A DNA stretch of 64,000 nt from Azorinus chamasolen (GCA_963576725.1 OY755240.1:64382412-64446411); one strand, 5' to 3'. Numbered from the stretch's first letter, positions 7,301 to 15,094 are shown. The notes: generated by a model not told the origin, from the sequence alone. Translations and numbers: made by a program.

Positions 7301-10260
7301 ACCGATTAAATCGGCGCCTCATCTGAAACATGCTGACACTGTTTTTGGAAAGAAACGGATGCAAAATGTATTTTTGGAAATGAAGCAGACAATATTTTGC
7401 AGACGATAATTTCTTAGAGTCCAGACAATTAAATTGTTAACTACGATGAGAATGATGAGTACAACTGCAGTTAACCCCCTCTAAACCGGAATTCTAGTAG
7501 AGAATAATTTAGATACGTTTAGGCAGGTGGTTGCTTAATGCAGGCTGAAAGTCATGCAGAAAGCTCCTAGAGGAGCATTCTGCATGACTTTCACCAAGAC
7601 CGATATTGATACCAAATTTAATATCCGGTTTAGGGGGTATTACTGTACTAGCTACAGATTAGAATTGCGTTACATTAACAGTTACCCTTACAGTTTCATG
7701 CAACTTTTCACAAGATTTAATACTACTGTGTTAATCGCAACATTTCAGCCTTAAAATTTGCGAACAGGTGTATAGAACTATAACGGTATGAATACACAAC
7801 AGGTGTTTTTTGTTTTTATTTCATTGCAAGTATTTCGCTAATAACTATATAATTATGTTTGAAATACCATCGTTCTGGTATTTACTACTGTTTGTCTGAA
7901 TGTCACTGTGTGTGCCCGTCTGTGTGTCTGTGTGTCTCCCTGTGTGTTTGCCTGTATTTATCTCTGTCTGTCTGACTGTCTATGTGTCTGTCTGTCTGTC
8001 TGTATGCCTTCCTGTCTGTCTGTCTGTCTGCCTGTCTATTCGTCTTACATTGTTTCTGTCTGTCTATCTCTGACTGTTTTGTTTAATGCATGGCTCTCTG
8101 TTCCTGTTTATCTTTATGCCATTCTGTTCCTTTGTCTACATATCTACATATCTTTATGAATTACTTTCTATTTTCCTTTCGATCTGATTTTCCGTCTATA
8201 GAGTTGCTATCTTTTCAAGATATTCCAATCGACCATTTAATCATATTCGTGACGTCATGAATAATAAGTAGATTAATTTGCCATAATAGCACATGGGCAT
8301 AGGATGTTTTGGCCAATGCAGAAACTGTATAATCATACCTATATTATATCATAAACAAACAGAGCAGACCCTGATCAGACGGCTCCTATAGGAGCCGTAT
8401 GATCTGGGTCTACTCTGTTTGCAAATACATGAAAAGGCGTTTATATGAAGGGAGGGGTTAATACAAGGACTTACCTGGGTGCGAGATTTTGTTTATATCG
8501 ACTATTTCCGGTGTTTCTCCAGGCTTCCAGCGACAGTTGGGATCGCCCAGCTCACGTCCATTGGTGAGCCCGTCCCCGTCCGAGTCCGTTAGGCATAGGG
8601 ACTTAGTCCAAACCTGGGGAAAACGAAGTGCAGTAAATCCCCGTAAACCGGACGTTTAATTTAGTATAAATATCGGTCTTAGAGACAGGTGGCAGCTTAA
8701 TGCAGGATGGAACTCATGCAGAAGCTCCTCTAGGAGCTTTCTGCATGATATTCACCCTGCTTTAAACAGCCACCTGCTTAAATGAAGTCTCTAAATTATT
8801 CTCTACTAGAATTCCGGTTAAGAGGGGTTTACTGTAGAGCTAAAAATCAAAACACTGAGGGTAAGAAGAACATGCAGTTCTGACATTCGAACATAACAAT
8901 AAACGTATAAACCCCGTCGCCGACTTAATCTAATTTTTCAAACTCCTGCAGATGCATGTTCAGTATATACAACCAGCGTAGACTATTGCTTTAGTAGTTT
9001 TAGTAGCCATAATGGTTTCATGGTTTTGTCATACATTCTGCTTTGAGATTGAATATCTAAATCTACAGTAAAGTCTGGCTAATGCTACCAAATTATTTTT
9101 AACACATGTAAATACAGGTGGTTAATTAATGAAAGGCAAAGGAAAGCATGAGCTTTCTGCACAACCTTTGTCCTGCATGAAGCTATCACCTGTTTTAAGA
9201 ATCACAATTATATTTCTTTTAAGTGGTCGTATAAGCGAGACTTAATTGTACTATGCTAGACCGTAGCAAAACCATGCATTATTAGTATACAACAGAGCCT
9301 TCTTAAACGGCCATACCTTTATAGAACATATACGTCTTAAATAGCAGGTGGTTGCTTAATGAGTTACAGATAAATGTGCGTACTCAATTTCTAAAATCGT
9401 CATTTCTCCACCAAACCCTATGTTGTGACCACTCTTTAGAATCGTCTCTTCGAGGCGATTCTAAAGAGTGGTCATTACATATGGTTTGTTGGAGAAACAA
9501 AGAAGTTATTCTTGAACATTTTTCAATTTACGCATCTTATCTGGACCCCTGTATTGACCGAGAGTAAAACAGCTTTGATCCTGGTTTGATGTTGAAATAC
9601 TCTGAGTTGCTGTTTGCAAGTTTGAGTCAGATGGCTCTTAGCACAATGAAGTTTAACAGTTTCTACGTCAATTAAGTGTTGTCTGGTATAATTCTCTAGG
9701 TTACTCGGTATCTCAATTGGATCCCAGTTGTTTGACACTCGCTCAATAGTTTCTTAAACGAATCGAATATAAACAAAAATGTTACAGGGTTTTTAGCAGA
9801 ATTTATTTTATAATATGAGAAAGGGGTCATTTGAAGGCTTTTGTACTTGCTTAGTCATTTCACTCGGCGTCTTATCATTATCCAACCTGTTTGACACAAA
9901 ATTTACACTTAAGAGAAGAAAGTGAAGGAAATCCATTCTGAAACTTAAAGCAGACAACAATGTTTGTAGACGAAAAATAACATCCGGGTATTTGTATGGT
10001 TCATTTTAGACCCGGCAGTGTCTCGCGAGTAAATGTACCTGTCCTTGAGCCCTGAAATCTTTTCCAAATTGATTCCTAGTCCCGCCTCCATCTGCTGATT
10101 GGTGACCTACACCAAGCCACGCTCTCCCTGGAATACATGGATGTGGTACACGGTCACCATTTGGAATACGCAACTGAAACTGTCTGTGAGGTAGGACCAA
10201 CCCCCAGAGACACAAAATTAAACACAGGACTGGTACCACTGATTTAGAAAATCCGAACAT
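1250..10260 (-). CDS. Temptin-domain copper type II monooxygenase (DBH/MOXD-like), 3' end off window
   Basis: A secreted, probably ascorbate-dependent copper monooxygenase with an N-terminal temptin domain. Exons by sequence: 10260-10039, 8613-8475, 6504-6391, 4731-4546, 3260-3097, 2485-2242, 1343-1250; all junctions are GT-AG and keep frame, giving 387 visible residues. Order: signal peptide (about 1-24), temptin domain (about 25-110, with IPNGDRVPHPC and DSDGDG), Cys-rich linker (121-158), Cu monooxygenase N half (159-275) and start of C half (276-387). By comparison with PHM/DBH, CuH ligands are H208, H209 and H277, and CuM ligands are H352 and H354; the methionine ligand and last disulfides should lie on exons beyond base 1. 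Family enzymes hydroxylate small amines or peptides in the secretory pathway; the substrate here is unknown. Temptin is an Aplysia pheromone-complex protein. Exon assembly is mine and not backed by transcripts. Confidence 0.88.
1368..1500. mobile_element. Degenerate A1 MITE
   Basis: ATAACCTGTCTTAAGCAGTC at the left, damaged core with GAGCTTTCTGCAT and GCATTTAAGCTACCA; right end eroded. It begins about 25 bp upstream of host exon 7. Confidence 0.6.
1565..1770. mobile_element. Degenerate B element
   Basis: Hairpin AACAGTGCAGACCC ... CTGGTCTACACTTTTT at 1669-1730 with mismatched arms; terminal TTAA lost. Confidence 0.5.
1777..1982. mobile_element. Family C MITE
   Basis: Internal ACCTCTTTGAATAAAT, a decayed AATAGAGCAT hairpin and the right end GAATGGGTTAA (TTAA 1979-1982). 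Confidence 0.7.
2242..2485 (-). CDS. Exon 6: third CuH ligand and CuM histidines
   Basis: Residues 276-356 plus one base. Starts VHWNN (H277, third CuH ligand), then DAGVWVIGSVYLDIPP, CAPEC and YITGLLNHMHYLG with the CuM pair H352 and H354. Acceptor TATTTCAG at 2486; donor TTTAG|GTTAGA at 2242/2241. An A6 MITE end lies only 8 bp upstream of the acceptor and supplies its pyrimidine tract. Confidence 0.92.
2494..2645. mobile_element. A6 MITE at exon 6 acceptor, 3'-truncated
   Basis: Left end CAATAAAACCTCGATAATTC, core GCTTAATGCAGG with arms GTCATGCAG/CTGCATGAC. The right part is replaced by a B element. Its left end lies 8 bp from host exon 6. Confidence 0.75.
2646..2765. mobile_element. B element, truncated
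   Basis: TTTTCCTTCATGTAAACG left end and a full hairpin (ACCCAGATCAGACGG ... CTGATCAGGGTCTG); stops about 30 bp after the hairpin. Confidence 0.75.
2850..3055. mobile_element. A2 MITE in intron 5
   Basis: CAGTAAAACCCCGCTAATGC to GCGGGGTTTTACATG, TA on both sides. Core hairpin arms are nearly perfect (AATGCAGAAAGCTCC/GGAGCTTTCTGCATT). Confidence 0.88.
3097..3260 (-). CDS. Exon 5: Cu monooxygenase N domain, second part
   Basis: Residues 221-275. Contains CGMLPSC and ISMWTYGMESDC followed by VGFRVGSGGYTRLALQ, matching the strand pattern just before the third CuH histidine of PHM/DBH. The acceptor is placed after TATTCTAG because only that choice keeps frame with exon 4; the alternative CTTTCAG 7 bp on breaks the homology. 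Donor CTGCAG|GTAAGT at 3097/3096, phase 0. Confidence 0.9.
3279..3443. mobile_element. A1 MITE at exon 5 acceptor
   Basis: CAGTAGAACCTGTCTTAAGC to GGACAGGTTCTATTG; core shortened (apex lost). It begins 18 bp upstream of host exon 5. Confidence 0.8.
3877..4092. mobile_element. Family K MITE
   Basis: TTAACTCTTTCGGCGCCAA at the left and GGCGCCAAAAGAGTTAA at the right. Inverted relative to the second copy at 34979. One hairpin arm (CCAAGGTCAGATGCC) is mostly deleted. Confidence 0.75.
4318..4534. mobile_element. Family E MITE beside exon 4 donor
   Basis: CAAAACTCTTTCGCTGTC left, hairpin GAGTTTGGATCCTGATGAGA/TCTCATCTGGATCC, right end CATTGACAGCGAAATC. Terminal TTAA eroded. Confidence 0.78.
4546..4731 (-). 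CDS. Exon 4: Cu monooxygenase N domain with CuH histidine pair
   Basis: Residues 159-220 plus one base. Begins DIVKEKIHLP and contains TTTYMCMDY (177-185) and the CuH site VVHHMLLFGC (206-215; H208, H209), diagnostic of the copper type II ascorbate-dependent monooxygenase N domain. Acceptor TATCTTAG at 4732; donor ACAG|GTAAGA at 4546/4545. An E-family MITE ends about 11 bp past the donor. Confidence 0.92.
4800..4925. mobile_element. Degenerate E element
   Basis: ACAGTTTGGATCC and CATCAGGATACAAGCTGTTT remain as imperfect arms. Confidence 0.5.
4981..5035. mobile_element. A core fragment
   Basis: GGCAGTTTAATGCAGGACG and AGTAATGCAGAAA only; cut near the hairpin apex. Confidence 0.55.
5118..5322. 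mobile_element. A2 MITE
   Basis: CAGTAGAACCCCTCCAATGC to GCGGGTTTTTACTG with TA both sides. Complete, 205 bp, core arms almost identical. Confidence 0.88.
5323..5575. other. No gene seen
   Basis: Low-complexity ACGAACGAGCGAATGA-type tetranucleotide drift at 5400-5460; otherwise nothing recognised. Confidence 0.5.
5576..5912. mobile_element. J2: inverted-repeat element with nested A1
   Basis: CAGGGGTCCGTTTAACTAAA at 5576 and TTTAGTGAAACGAGCCCCTG ending at 5912 are inverted arms. An A1 MITE (5639-5844) sits inside. Confidence 0.75.
5639..5844. mobile_element. A1 MITE nested in J2
   Basis: CAGTATAACCTGTCTTAAGC to GGACAGGTTCTGCTG; perfect core arms AAAAGTAATGCAGAAAGCTC and complement. Confidence 0.87.
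6131..6300. mobile_element. Degenerate B/E hairpins
   Basis: TTTGCAAACAGAGGAGAACC at 6130 and a compact hairpin at 6241-6292 (GGAGAACCTGATCAGACG/CTGATCTGGTTCC). Ends not found. Confidence 0.5.
6391..6504 (-). CDS. Exon 3: Cys-rich linker
   Basis: Residues 121-158 (114 bp, split codons at both ends, phases match neighbours). Joins HP|GVCTPWNSS to the temptin exon and runs into the monooxygenase exon. Four cysteines (123, 131, 145, 152) suggest a small disulfide-stabilised linker. Acceptor TCTACAG, donor AAAG|GTACCA. I do not recognise a separate domain here. Confidence 0.82.
6725..6862. mobile_element. D MITE nested in A1
   Basis: From CAGACAGATGTGCGTACTC to ATCTGAACCTCTG; the left stem arm is lost, the right arm GGTCACAACATAGGGTTTGG is kept. 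Confidence 0.75.
6887..7122. mobile_element. C MITE nested in A1 at TTAA
   Basis: TTAACCCATTACCTCATAG to GGAAAGGGTTAA; hairpin AATAGAGCATTTGCTCC present. The target TTAA is the one in the A1 end motif CGCTTAAGACAGG. Confidence 0.88.
7270..7400. mobile_element. Degenerate E element
   Basis: AAATAGTTTAGATCCAGATG and CGGCGCCTCATCTGAAACAT arms plus a GCAGACGATAA piece. Confidence 0.5.
7468..7645. mobile_element. A3 MITE
   Basis: CAGTTAACCCCCTCTAAACC to GGTTTAGGGGGTATTACTG; core AAAGTCATGCAGAAAGCTCC with its complement; the distal right arm is missing. Confidence 0.8.
7890..8165. repeat. Imperfect CTGT microsatellite
   Basis: CTGT/CTGC tetranucleotides, densest at 7905-8080. The Cys-rich frame over it is a by-product. 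Confidence 0.85.
8240..8461. mobile_element. B2 MITE beside exon 2 donor
   Basis: Hairpin GCAGACCCTGATCAGACGG/CCGTATGATCTGGGTCTAC; right end GGGAGGGGTTAA (8458-8461), 13 bp from the exon 2 donor. Left end eroded. Confidence 0.8.
8475..8613 (-). CDS. Exon 2: temptin domain C part
   Basis: Residues 75-120 plus one base of 121. It carries the temptin signature DSDGDGLTNGRELGDPNC (84-101), an acidic DxDxDG loop of the calcium-binding type, with C81 and C101 probably disulfide-bonded. Acceptor CCCCAG at 8614; donor CCCAG|GTAAGTCC at 8475/8474, phase 1. MITEs flank it closely: a B2 element ends at 8461 and an A3 element starts at 8631. Confidence 0.9.
8631..8834. mobile_element. A3 MITE at exon 2 acceptor
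   Basis: CAGTAAATCCCCGTAAACC to TAAGAGGGGTTTACTG, 204 bp, the same length as copies at 37367 and 54319. It starts 17 bp upstream of host exon 2. Confidence 0.87.
8835..9064. other. No gene seen
   Basis: AT-rich intron sequence of the monooxygenase gene; nothing recognised. Confidence 0.5.
9065..9248. mobile_element. A2-like MITE
   Basis: CAGTAAAGTCTGGCTAATGC to AAGCGAGACTTAATTG, TA both sides; left core arm mutated. Confidence 0.75.
9291..9360. mobile_element. A1 left end, truncated by D
   Basis: CAACAGAGCCTTCTTAAACG and GCAGGTGGTTGCTTAATG, stopping where D begins. Confidence 0.65.
9361..9551. mobile_element. D MITE
   Basis: GAGTTACAGATAAATGTGCG to CTTATCTGGACCCCTG; stem GACCACTCTTTAGAATCGTC with near-perfect complement. 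Confidence 0.85.
9566..9985. mobile_element. Two degenerate E fragments
   Basis: AACAGCTTTGATCCTGG/AATTGGATCCCAGTTGTTTG at 9574-9730, and ACTCGGCGTCTTATC plus GCAGACAACAATGTTTGTAG at 9855-9985. Heavily mutated. Confidence 0.5.
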
Positions 10261-10272
10261 CACTGCAGGAAC
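10039..10272 (-). CDS. Exon 1: signal peptide and temptin domain N part
   Basis: Coding 10260-10039, residues 1-74. I chose the ATG at 10260-10258 because a splice acceptor (TTTCCAG) ends at 10273, just upstream, so the longer frame starting at 10293 would begin inside an intron. An additional upstream non-coding exon is therefore likely. Residues 1-24 form a hydrophobic signal peptide (VLCLILCLWGLVLP). IPNGDRVPHPC at 32-42, GVGH at 50-53 and the GGG plus FGKDF stretch at 58-69 match the temptin family. Donor ACAG|GTACAT at 10039/10038, phase 0. Confidence 0.88.
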
Positions 10273-10484
10273 CTGGAAAGAATGCATATGCATTTTAGTT
10301 ATTTCTGATTATATGTAATGTTATTCCGATAAAGCTTTCCGGCGACATTCGGCAGTGAAAGAGTTGTAGGAACTATCATCTGTCAAAATGAAACACAAAA
10401 AAAATCAAAACAAAATAGGAACCCATGTGACAGAAACGCGTAATGGTCTAAAAACGTTAAGAAACAAAGAAACTTATAAAAACA

Positions 10485-10548
10485 GAACTACAGGTCTACT
10501 ATGTTTGCAAAGGCGTTAAAAGGTGTGTCTACAATATAAAGGGTTAAA
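10485..10548. mobile_element. Half B2 element
   Basis: Only AGGTCTACTATGTTTGC and the right end AAAGGGTTAA remain; cut near the hairpin centre. Confidence 0.6.
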
Positions 10549-10574
10549 CAGTACACTGATCAGAATGTTTAAGT

Positions 10575-10905
10575 AAACAATGACCTTGACCTTTGACATA
10601 TAGACCTTAAAATCAACAGGGGAGCAACTAATTATTATTATCAACCGGAATTCCTGAGTTGATGGTTCCAAATTAAAATATCAAGTACATGTAGTATTGT
10701 TTACTAATCGGAAACTACATTTACTACTGGCCAGCTTGTTCAAGTTCAAGTGACATTAACCTTTCACCTACTGACCTTAAAATCAATAGAAGCAATCTAA
10801 TCACTGTAGCAACGTTACATGTCGCACCGACGCTAAATGTCGCACTTGCCGTTATTTGTCGCAAGGAATCAACAGATGCAATCTACTCATTATGCCTAAC
10901 CTACA
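10575..10905. repeat. TGACCTTGACCTTTGAC dispersed repeat
   Basis: Degenerate units AATGACCTTGACCTTTGAC ... CCTTAAAATCAACAG recur at 10586, 10750 and 10865; a short ATGTCGCA triplication lies at 10818-10865. Confidence 0.6.
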
Positions 10906-10917
10906 AATTATGAAGAA

Positions 10918-11121
10918 AGTATAAACTGTCTTCAGCGGCCATCACAAAGTGGACTAATTATGGGTCTGTGAGGCAGGTGGTAGCTTAAGACAGGTCGAAA
11001 GTAATGCAGAAAGCTCCTATAGGAGCTTTCTGCATTACTTTTGCGCTGCCTTAAACGACCATCTGCTTTTGAAGACACCTATGTTTAATCAATGAATGGT
11101 CGCTTATGACGGGTTCTACTT
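10918..11121. mobile_element. A1 MITE
   Basis: AGTATAAACTGTCTTCAGCG to GACGGGTTCTACTTTA; perfect core arms AGTAATGCAGAAAGCTCC. Confidence 0.83.
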
Positions 11122-11497
11122 TATAGATACATGTAACAATGTTGATTAATTATTGATCATACAGTGGAGAAACTGTTATTCTTTCCCACTTAGTGCGTTT
11201 CAAACGCGTTTTAAACCCGTTTAAAACCCGTTTAGTATATTCACTTATAAACGCGTTTAAACTCACTTATAAGTTAATCGTCAATATATGGTTCCACAGG
11301 GCATATTGGGTGTTTAAACAACGTTAATAAAGGTAATTTCTCATTTTGTACTTTAAAAGTTCCCTATATATACCTAAAGTTGTGCGGATTGTGTTTTGTA
11401 AAGAGTTATATCTCAGTAGATCGTTAAATTAGACGATTTGTATTTCGTTTAAAGAAACACTGATACTTTTTGTTCCAACCGAAAGGAATCGCACGTT

Positions 11498-11640
11498 ATG
11501 TACTTCTGCTTCGTTTTGAGTGGTAACATTGTAATTTGTGCTGTCTATGGGTGTAGCCCTGCCTATGGGTTTAGCTCCAAATCCGACAGAGTTTAAATAG
11601 GATTATTTAAATTACCAAAGGACGAGCAGTTCAAGAAAAC
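11498..11640 (+). pseudogene. Decayed THAP zinc-finger domain
   Basis: Frame from ATG 11498 reads NIVICAVYGCSPAYGF, the C-x4-C start of a THAP domain, then a stop. After a one-base shift it continues GLFKLPKDEQFKKT, the THAP hydrophobic-plus-basic block. Stops and a frameshift make it non-functional. Likely the N-terminus of the transposase of the surrounding element. Confidence 0.65.
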
Positions 11641-11924
11641 GTCCACGATGTGAACGTCTAGGGATTGGGATTGTTTGTTCGATTTTACTCTTCCACATTT
11701 TTTTTATATTGGATCAGCTTACGTTGTGTATCGATGGCTGTTTTCAGTGAACTTTATACTACAGAAAATAGTGCAGCCAATTACTTGGGTCTACAATTAT
11801 AAAAAAAAGGATATGCTACATTCTTTTATAAATGTGACTTTAGAGGTTAGCACTGTAGGTTAATGGGCCTTTTCGTCATGGGAAATTATTCTATTCAAAC
11901 TTTTTGTTAACAGCGTAAACCTAA

Positions 11925-12088
11925 ATCACGCAGAAACTGTCTGATCAGGATCTGCTCTGATTGCTTAGTCCGTAGACTTATTTCTTTAGATTCGATCATG
12001 GTTTTCTAGCGTCTCTGTAATCCCTGTAAATGAATATGCACGAGGTCATGAAATCTTTGAATAAATATTCTTAAGAGAAAAAAGGATT
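11925..12088. mobile_element. B2 half element
   Basis: Starts at the hairpin right arm (CTGATCAGGATCTGCTCTG) and runs to AAAAAAGGATTAA; left half absent. Confidence 0.6.
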
Positions 12089-12164
12089 AATAAACACCAG
12101 TTAGCTCTGTTGACAGCAGACACCAAATTTGCTTTAAAATCAATTTCCCAATCCTTCTCGTATT

Positions 12165-12310
12165 ATATAAACGGCTTCACACGCGTTTGCAAATAGAGTA
12201 GATCCAGATCGGAAGTTCCTGTAGGAGCTATCTGATCAGGTTCTGCTCTGTTGCTTATGAAATTTTGTTGATCTAATCCTATAGTTTCTGTCAGAGCCAA
12301 AGATCCCTTT
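12165..12310. mobile_element. B2 element, truncated
   Basis: GCGTTTGCAAATAGAGTAG, hairpin to CTGATCAGGTTCTGCTCTG, then B2 interior TAGTTTCTGTCAGAGCC. Confidence 0.65.
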
Positions 12311-12336
12311 GAAAAAATTAGCATTTTGACAAAAAA

Positions 12337-12441
12337 AGGCGTTAGATCTCCAGGAAAATTTGTGTAAGAAATAATGATTTCATGGAGAAAGGCGTTAGAT
12401 CTCCATGAATATTTGTGTAAGAAATAATGATTTCATGGAGA
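12337..12441. repeat. 52-bp tandem duplication
   Basis: Two adjacent units starting AAAGGCGTTAGATCTCCA and ending GATTTCATGGAG, with about three differences. Confidence 0.85.
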
Positions 12442-12672
12442 TCGAGTTTTTGTAATAATACATGAGTACAGGAAAGTTTGGCTATGACAGTAATTGTACG
12501 TATATTATTTCATAAGCAACCCGACAAGACCCTGCTCAGTGATCAGGGAGCTACAACAGAATCTGTCTGATCTGGATCTACTCTGTTTGTAAATTTGTTT
12601 CATTACGTTTGATCTGGGTCTACTGTGTTTGCATTGACATAAACAGGCACGTACGTGGAGTGAAGGGTTTAT
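12395..12672. mobile_element. B2 element
   Basis: Interior TGTGTAAGAAATAATGA, hairpin remnants at 12530-12590, and a right end GTGAAGGGTTTA. A second right-arm copy (GATCTGGGTCTACTGTG) lies at 12610-12632. Confidence 0.6.
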
Positions 12673-13237
12673 ATTCGTGAAGTGATTTACTCACACATAA
12701 TTTTTCATCAGGGAAATAGTTTATCATAAATATGATCCTTTTTGCCATTTTGGAACATGGACAATATTGACCATAAATCCAAAGGAAAAAAGTAATTCTG
12801 GATTACTGAATTGTTAATTGGGCGCGTTTTATAGTTTTATTCTAGCTATAGTTTCAGCCAAAGCAAAAACCTGCTTTCATTTTTACCATAAAAAAATTCA
12901 GCTAATAAATATTCATGATAAACAAGCACCAGGCGTACATTACTGGGGTAAGCCACCACCTACAGAGTCACCAATCAAGCAAGACAGGAAATTGTGACAA
13001 TGTCCAATGAAGATTAAAGACACCACACTGTGAATGTTGTTTTAACAACTTCGCAATGTATTAATTGCGCCCAGGGAGTCAGATAATTGAATCAGTGCCA
13101 AAACAAAGACAGGGTATTTTCAATTTTGAAAGCAGAATTATTTAAGTATATCTTTTAGTTATAGAAACCAAAATTGAAAACTGTTTTGTAAATATCTGAA
13201 ACCAGACCAGTCCACAAATAATATATATGGGGATGTA

Positions 13238-13333
13238 TATGTCCCAAACTGTTTGTGGTTTTTGATAGATATGAAGTATACCACAGTGTTGTATACTTCA
13301 TATGTATCAAAAACACAAACAGTTTGTTTGAAC
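13238..13333. mobile_element. J3: compact palindrome
   Basis: TGTCCCAAACTGTTTGTG and its complement around GAAGTATACCACAGTG; about 40-bp arms within the THAP transposon. Confidence 0.75.
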
Positions 13334-14164
13334 GGGACAAATTTGTGAAGTTAATGATAGATCAAATCAGTAGACATTGTAAAATTTAAGGTGTGAATTT
13401 GGCCACCAATTATGATAATGGCACACATTTTGAAAAGTTTAGGGTGAGTCAATCTAACAAAAAGTAAAGCCTATGACTACTAATATTGAGATGTCAGTCG
13501 TTTTCATTCAAGACAAAATTAAACTGAAAGTAGTTTTGACCATATAAATACAAATGTAAATCGTTGGTTAACTTACTAATTCCAGATAATAGGCTGATGC
13601 AACCGATTTCAGGATGAATTTCTGGATAAACTGATCTCGTCCGGTGTTTGTTTGAAAAATGACACACGTATTAGAACTAGCTCGTTCGGGCGAATTAATA
13701 AACGCTGGATAGGGTAGTGCTTGGAATAAGTTGTTGGGGCGGAGCTTCAAATCGTCAGCTATTGTTTGATTGGGTGTTAATTGGGGAGATTATTGACACG
13801 TCAGGGACAGCATTAGATTTATCTAATCCTAGACATGTTATATCAATTTCGGCTTTTATTTTGAGCAATATATGAAAGACCCCTTTTCCCCATACCTTTC
13901 GTTTTTTTACTTTTTCGTATAATTGATCGGTCTCGATAATAACAGAGGTATGCCGAATGAAACGCACTTATATACGCAAAAACCGCTTACAAACGCGTTT
14001 GTATGCACAAACGGGTATATCGTTTATCGTTTAGTTTGCGCATCGTTTGCGTATCGTTTGCGCACGCGTAAGCATAAACGGGAAAGAATAACAGTTTCTC
14101 CACTGTAACCGATCGACCCGACCGGTCAACCGACCGACCGTCCGACATGGGAAGGGGTTGGGTG

Positions 14165-14186
14165 AAAGGGGGGGGGGGGGGGGGGG
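14165..14186. repeat. Poly-G tract
   Basis: A G-run interrupted only at its start, followed by TAAAC. Confidence 0.9.
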
Positions 14187-14319
14187 TAAACTAACGTAAC
14201 TTCTGTGAGCTGTGAATAATGTTTGTCTGCTTCAATTGTTAAAGGAAAGATATTTTCAGAAACACAGTTTCAGTGTCGAACATTTGGAATCTTGTTTTTT
14301 GTGTCCTATGACAGCATAA

Positions 14320-14530
14320 CCCTTTACTCCAATAATACACTTTCCTATGCCTTTGCAAACAGAGATGACCCAGATCAGCCAGCTCCTGCAGGAGCAGTCT
14401 GATCAGGGTCTGCTCTGTTTGCTAATGGAATTTGTTAGATCTGTCTCTTTAGTTTCTAAAATGGCTACAATGTTCCACCTTCCATATTTCATTATAACTA
14501 TTTTATCCATGCATATTCAGTAGGTATTTA
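14320..14530. mobile_element. B MITE, truncated
   Basis: AACCCTTTACTCCAATAA left end, full hairpin (GACCCAGATCAG/CTGATCAGGGTC), then AAAATGGCTACAATGTTCC and CATATTCAGTAGGTATT; right end missing. Confidence 0.8.
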
Positions 14531-14593
14531 ATGCAAGTGGTTGATTAATACAGGATAAAAGTAATTCGGAAAACTGTTACAGGAGCTTTCTGC

Positions 14594-14776
14594 TTAACCC
14601 TTTCCCTCATAGACCCAGATCTCCTCTGTTTGCTAATGGAATTTGATAGTAATGCTTCTTTACTTTCTAAAATGGCTACAATGCTCCACCTTCCATATTT
14701 CATTATAACTATTTTGTCCATGAATATTCAGTAGGTATGGACATTTGCAATAAACATAGAACAGGGAAAGGGTTAA
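14594..14776. mobile_element. B MITE nested in A at TTAA
   Basis: TTAACCCTTTCCCTCATAG to GGGAAAGGGTTAA. The left stem arm is deleted, leaving CAGATCTCCTCTGTTTGC. Confidence 0.85.
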
Positions 14777-14789
14777 CTTTCGTCCGGCT

Positions 14790-15039
14790 TTAACCCTTCG
14801 CTTGCTATTCACGTCAATATACCTACCTGTAAATAGTGAAGACCCTGATGAGACAGCTCCTGCAGGAGCTGTCTCATCTGGGTCTGCACTATTTACAAGT
14901 TGATTGTGCAACCAGTGCACTCCACAGCAGTGATTGCACAGCGAAATACTTGCACACAGTGAAGATATATGTAATTATACCACAGGGCATGGGTAAAGAA
15001 GGAGAAATGTATTTTAAAATTCAGCAAGCGAAGGGTTAA
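14790..15039. mobile_element. G MITE copy 1 (250 bp)
   Basis: TTAACCCTTCGCTTGCTATTC to CAGCAAGCGAAGGGTTAA. Hairpin GAAGACCCTGATGAGACAGC with apex GCTCCTGCAGGAGC. The open frame at 14836-15039 is a by-product. Confidence 0.88.
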
Positions 15040-15094
15040 GGTACCACTTCTACAGTATCAACACTAGACTAGCTTCGTACACCATAATTTAACG

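Larger units (their letters stand above)
11162..14105. mobile_element. 2.9-kb DNA transposon with THAP remnant
   Basis: Ends CAGTGGAGAAACTGTTATTC occur inverted at 11162 and 14105, TA outside each. Next to the ends lie clusters of AAACGCGTTT-like subterminal repeats. Inside is a THAP zinc-finger remnant (11498-11640). THAP domains are typical of P-element and Kolobok transposases. Remaining interior is non-coding and carries nested B elements and a palindrome, so the element is dead. Superfamily unresolved because TA duplication fits neither type well. Confidence 0.72.
14533..15053. mobile_element. A core carrying two TTAA inserts
   Basis: Pieces at 14533-14593 (AAGTGGTTGATTAATACAGG ... GGAGCTTTCTGC), 14777-14789 (CTTTCGTCCGGCT) and 15040-15053 (GGTACCACTTCTAC) join into one A core once B (14594) and G (14790) are removed. 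Confidence 0.78.

Noticed and set aside
7908..8159. Cys-rich 83-codon frame
   Set aside because: CTGT/TGTC tetranucleotide repeat.
10258..10293. Start of the host gene at the upstream ATG (10293)
   Set aside because: A splice acceptor between it and the second ATG, and the signal peptide beginning at MFGFSKS, favour 10260.
14836..15039. Near-identical short ORFs at 14836 and 61790
   Set aside because: They lie inside the two G MITEs and simply reflect element copies.
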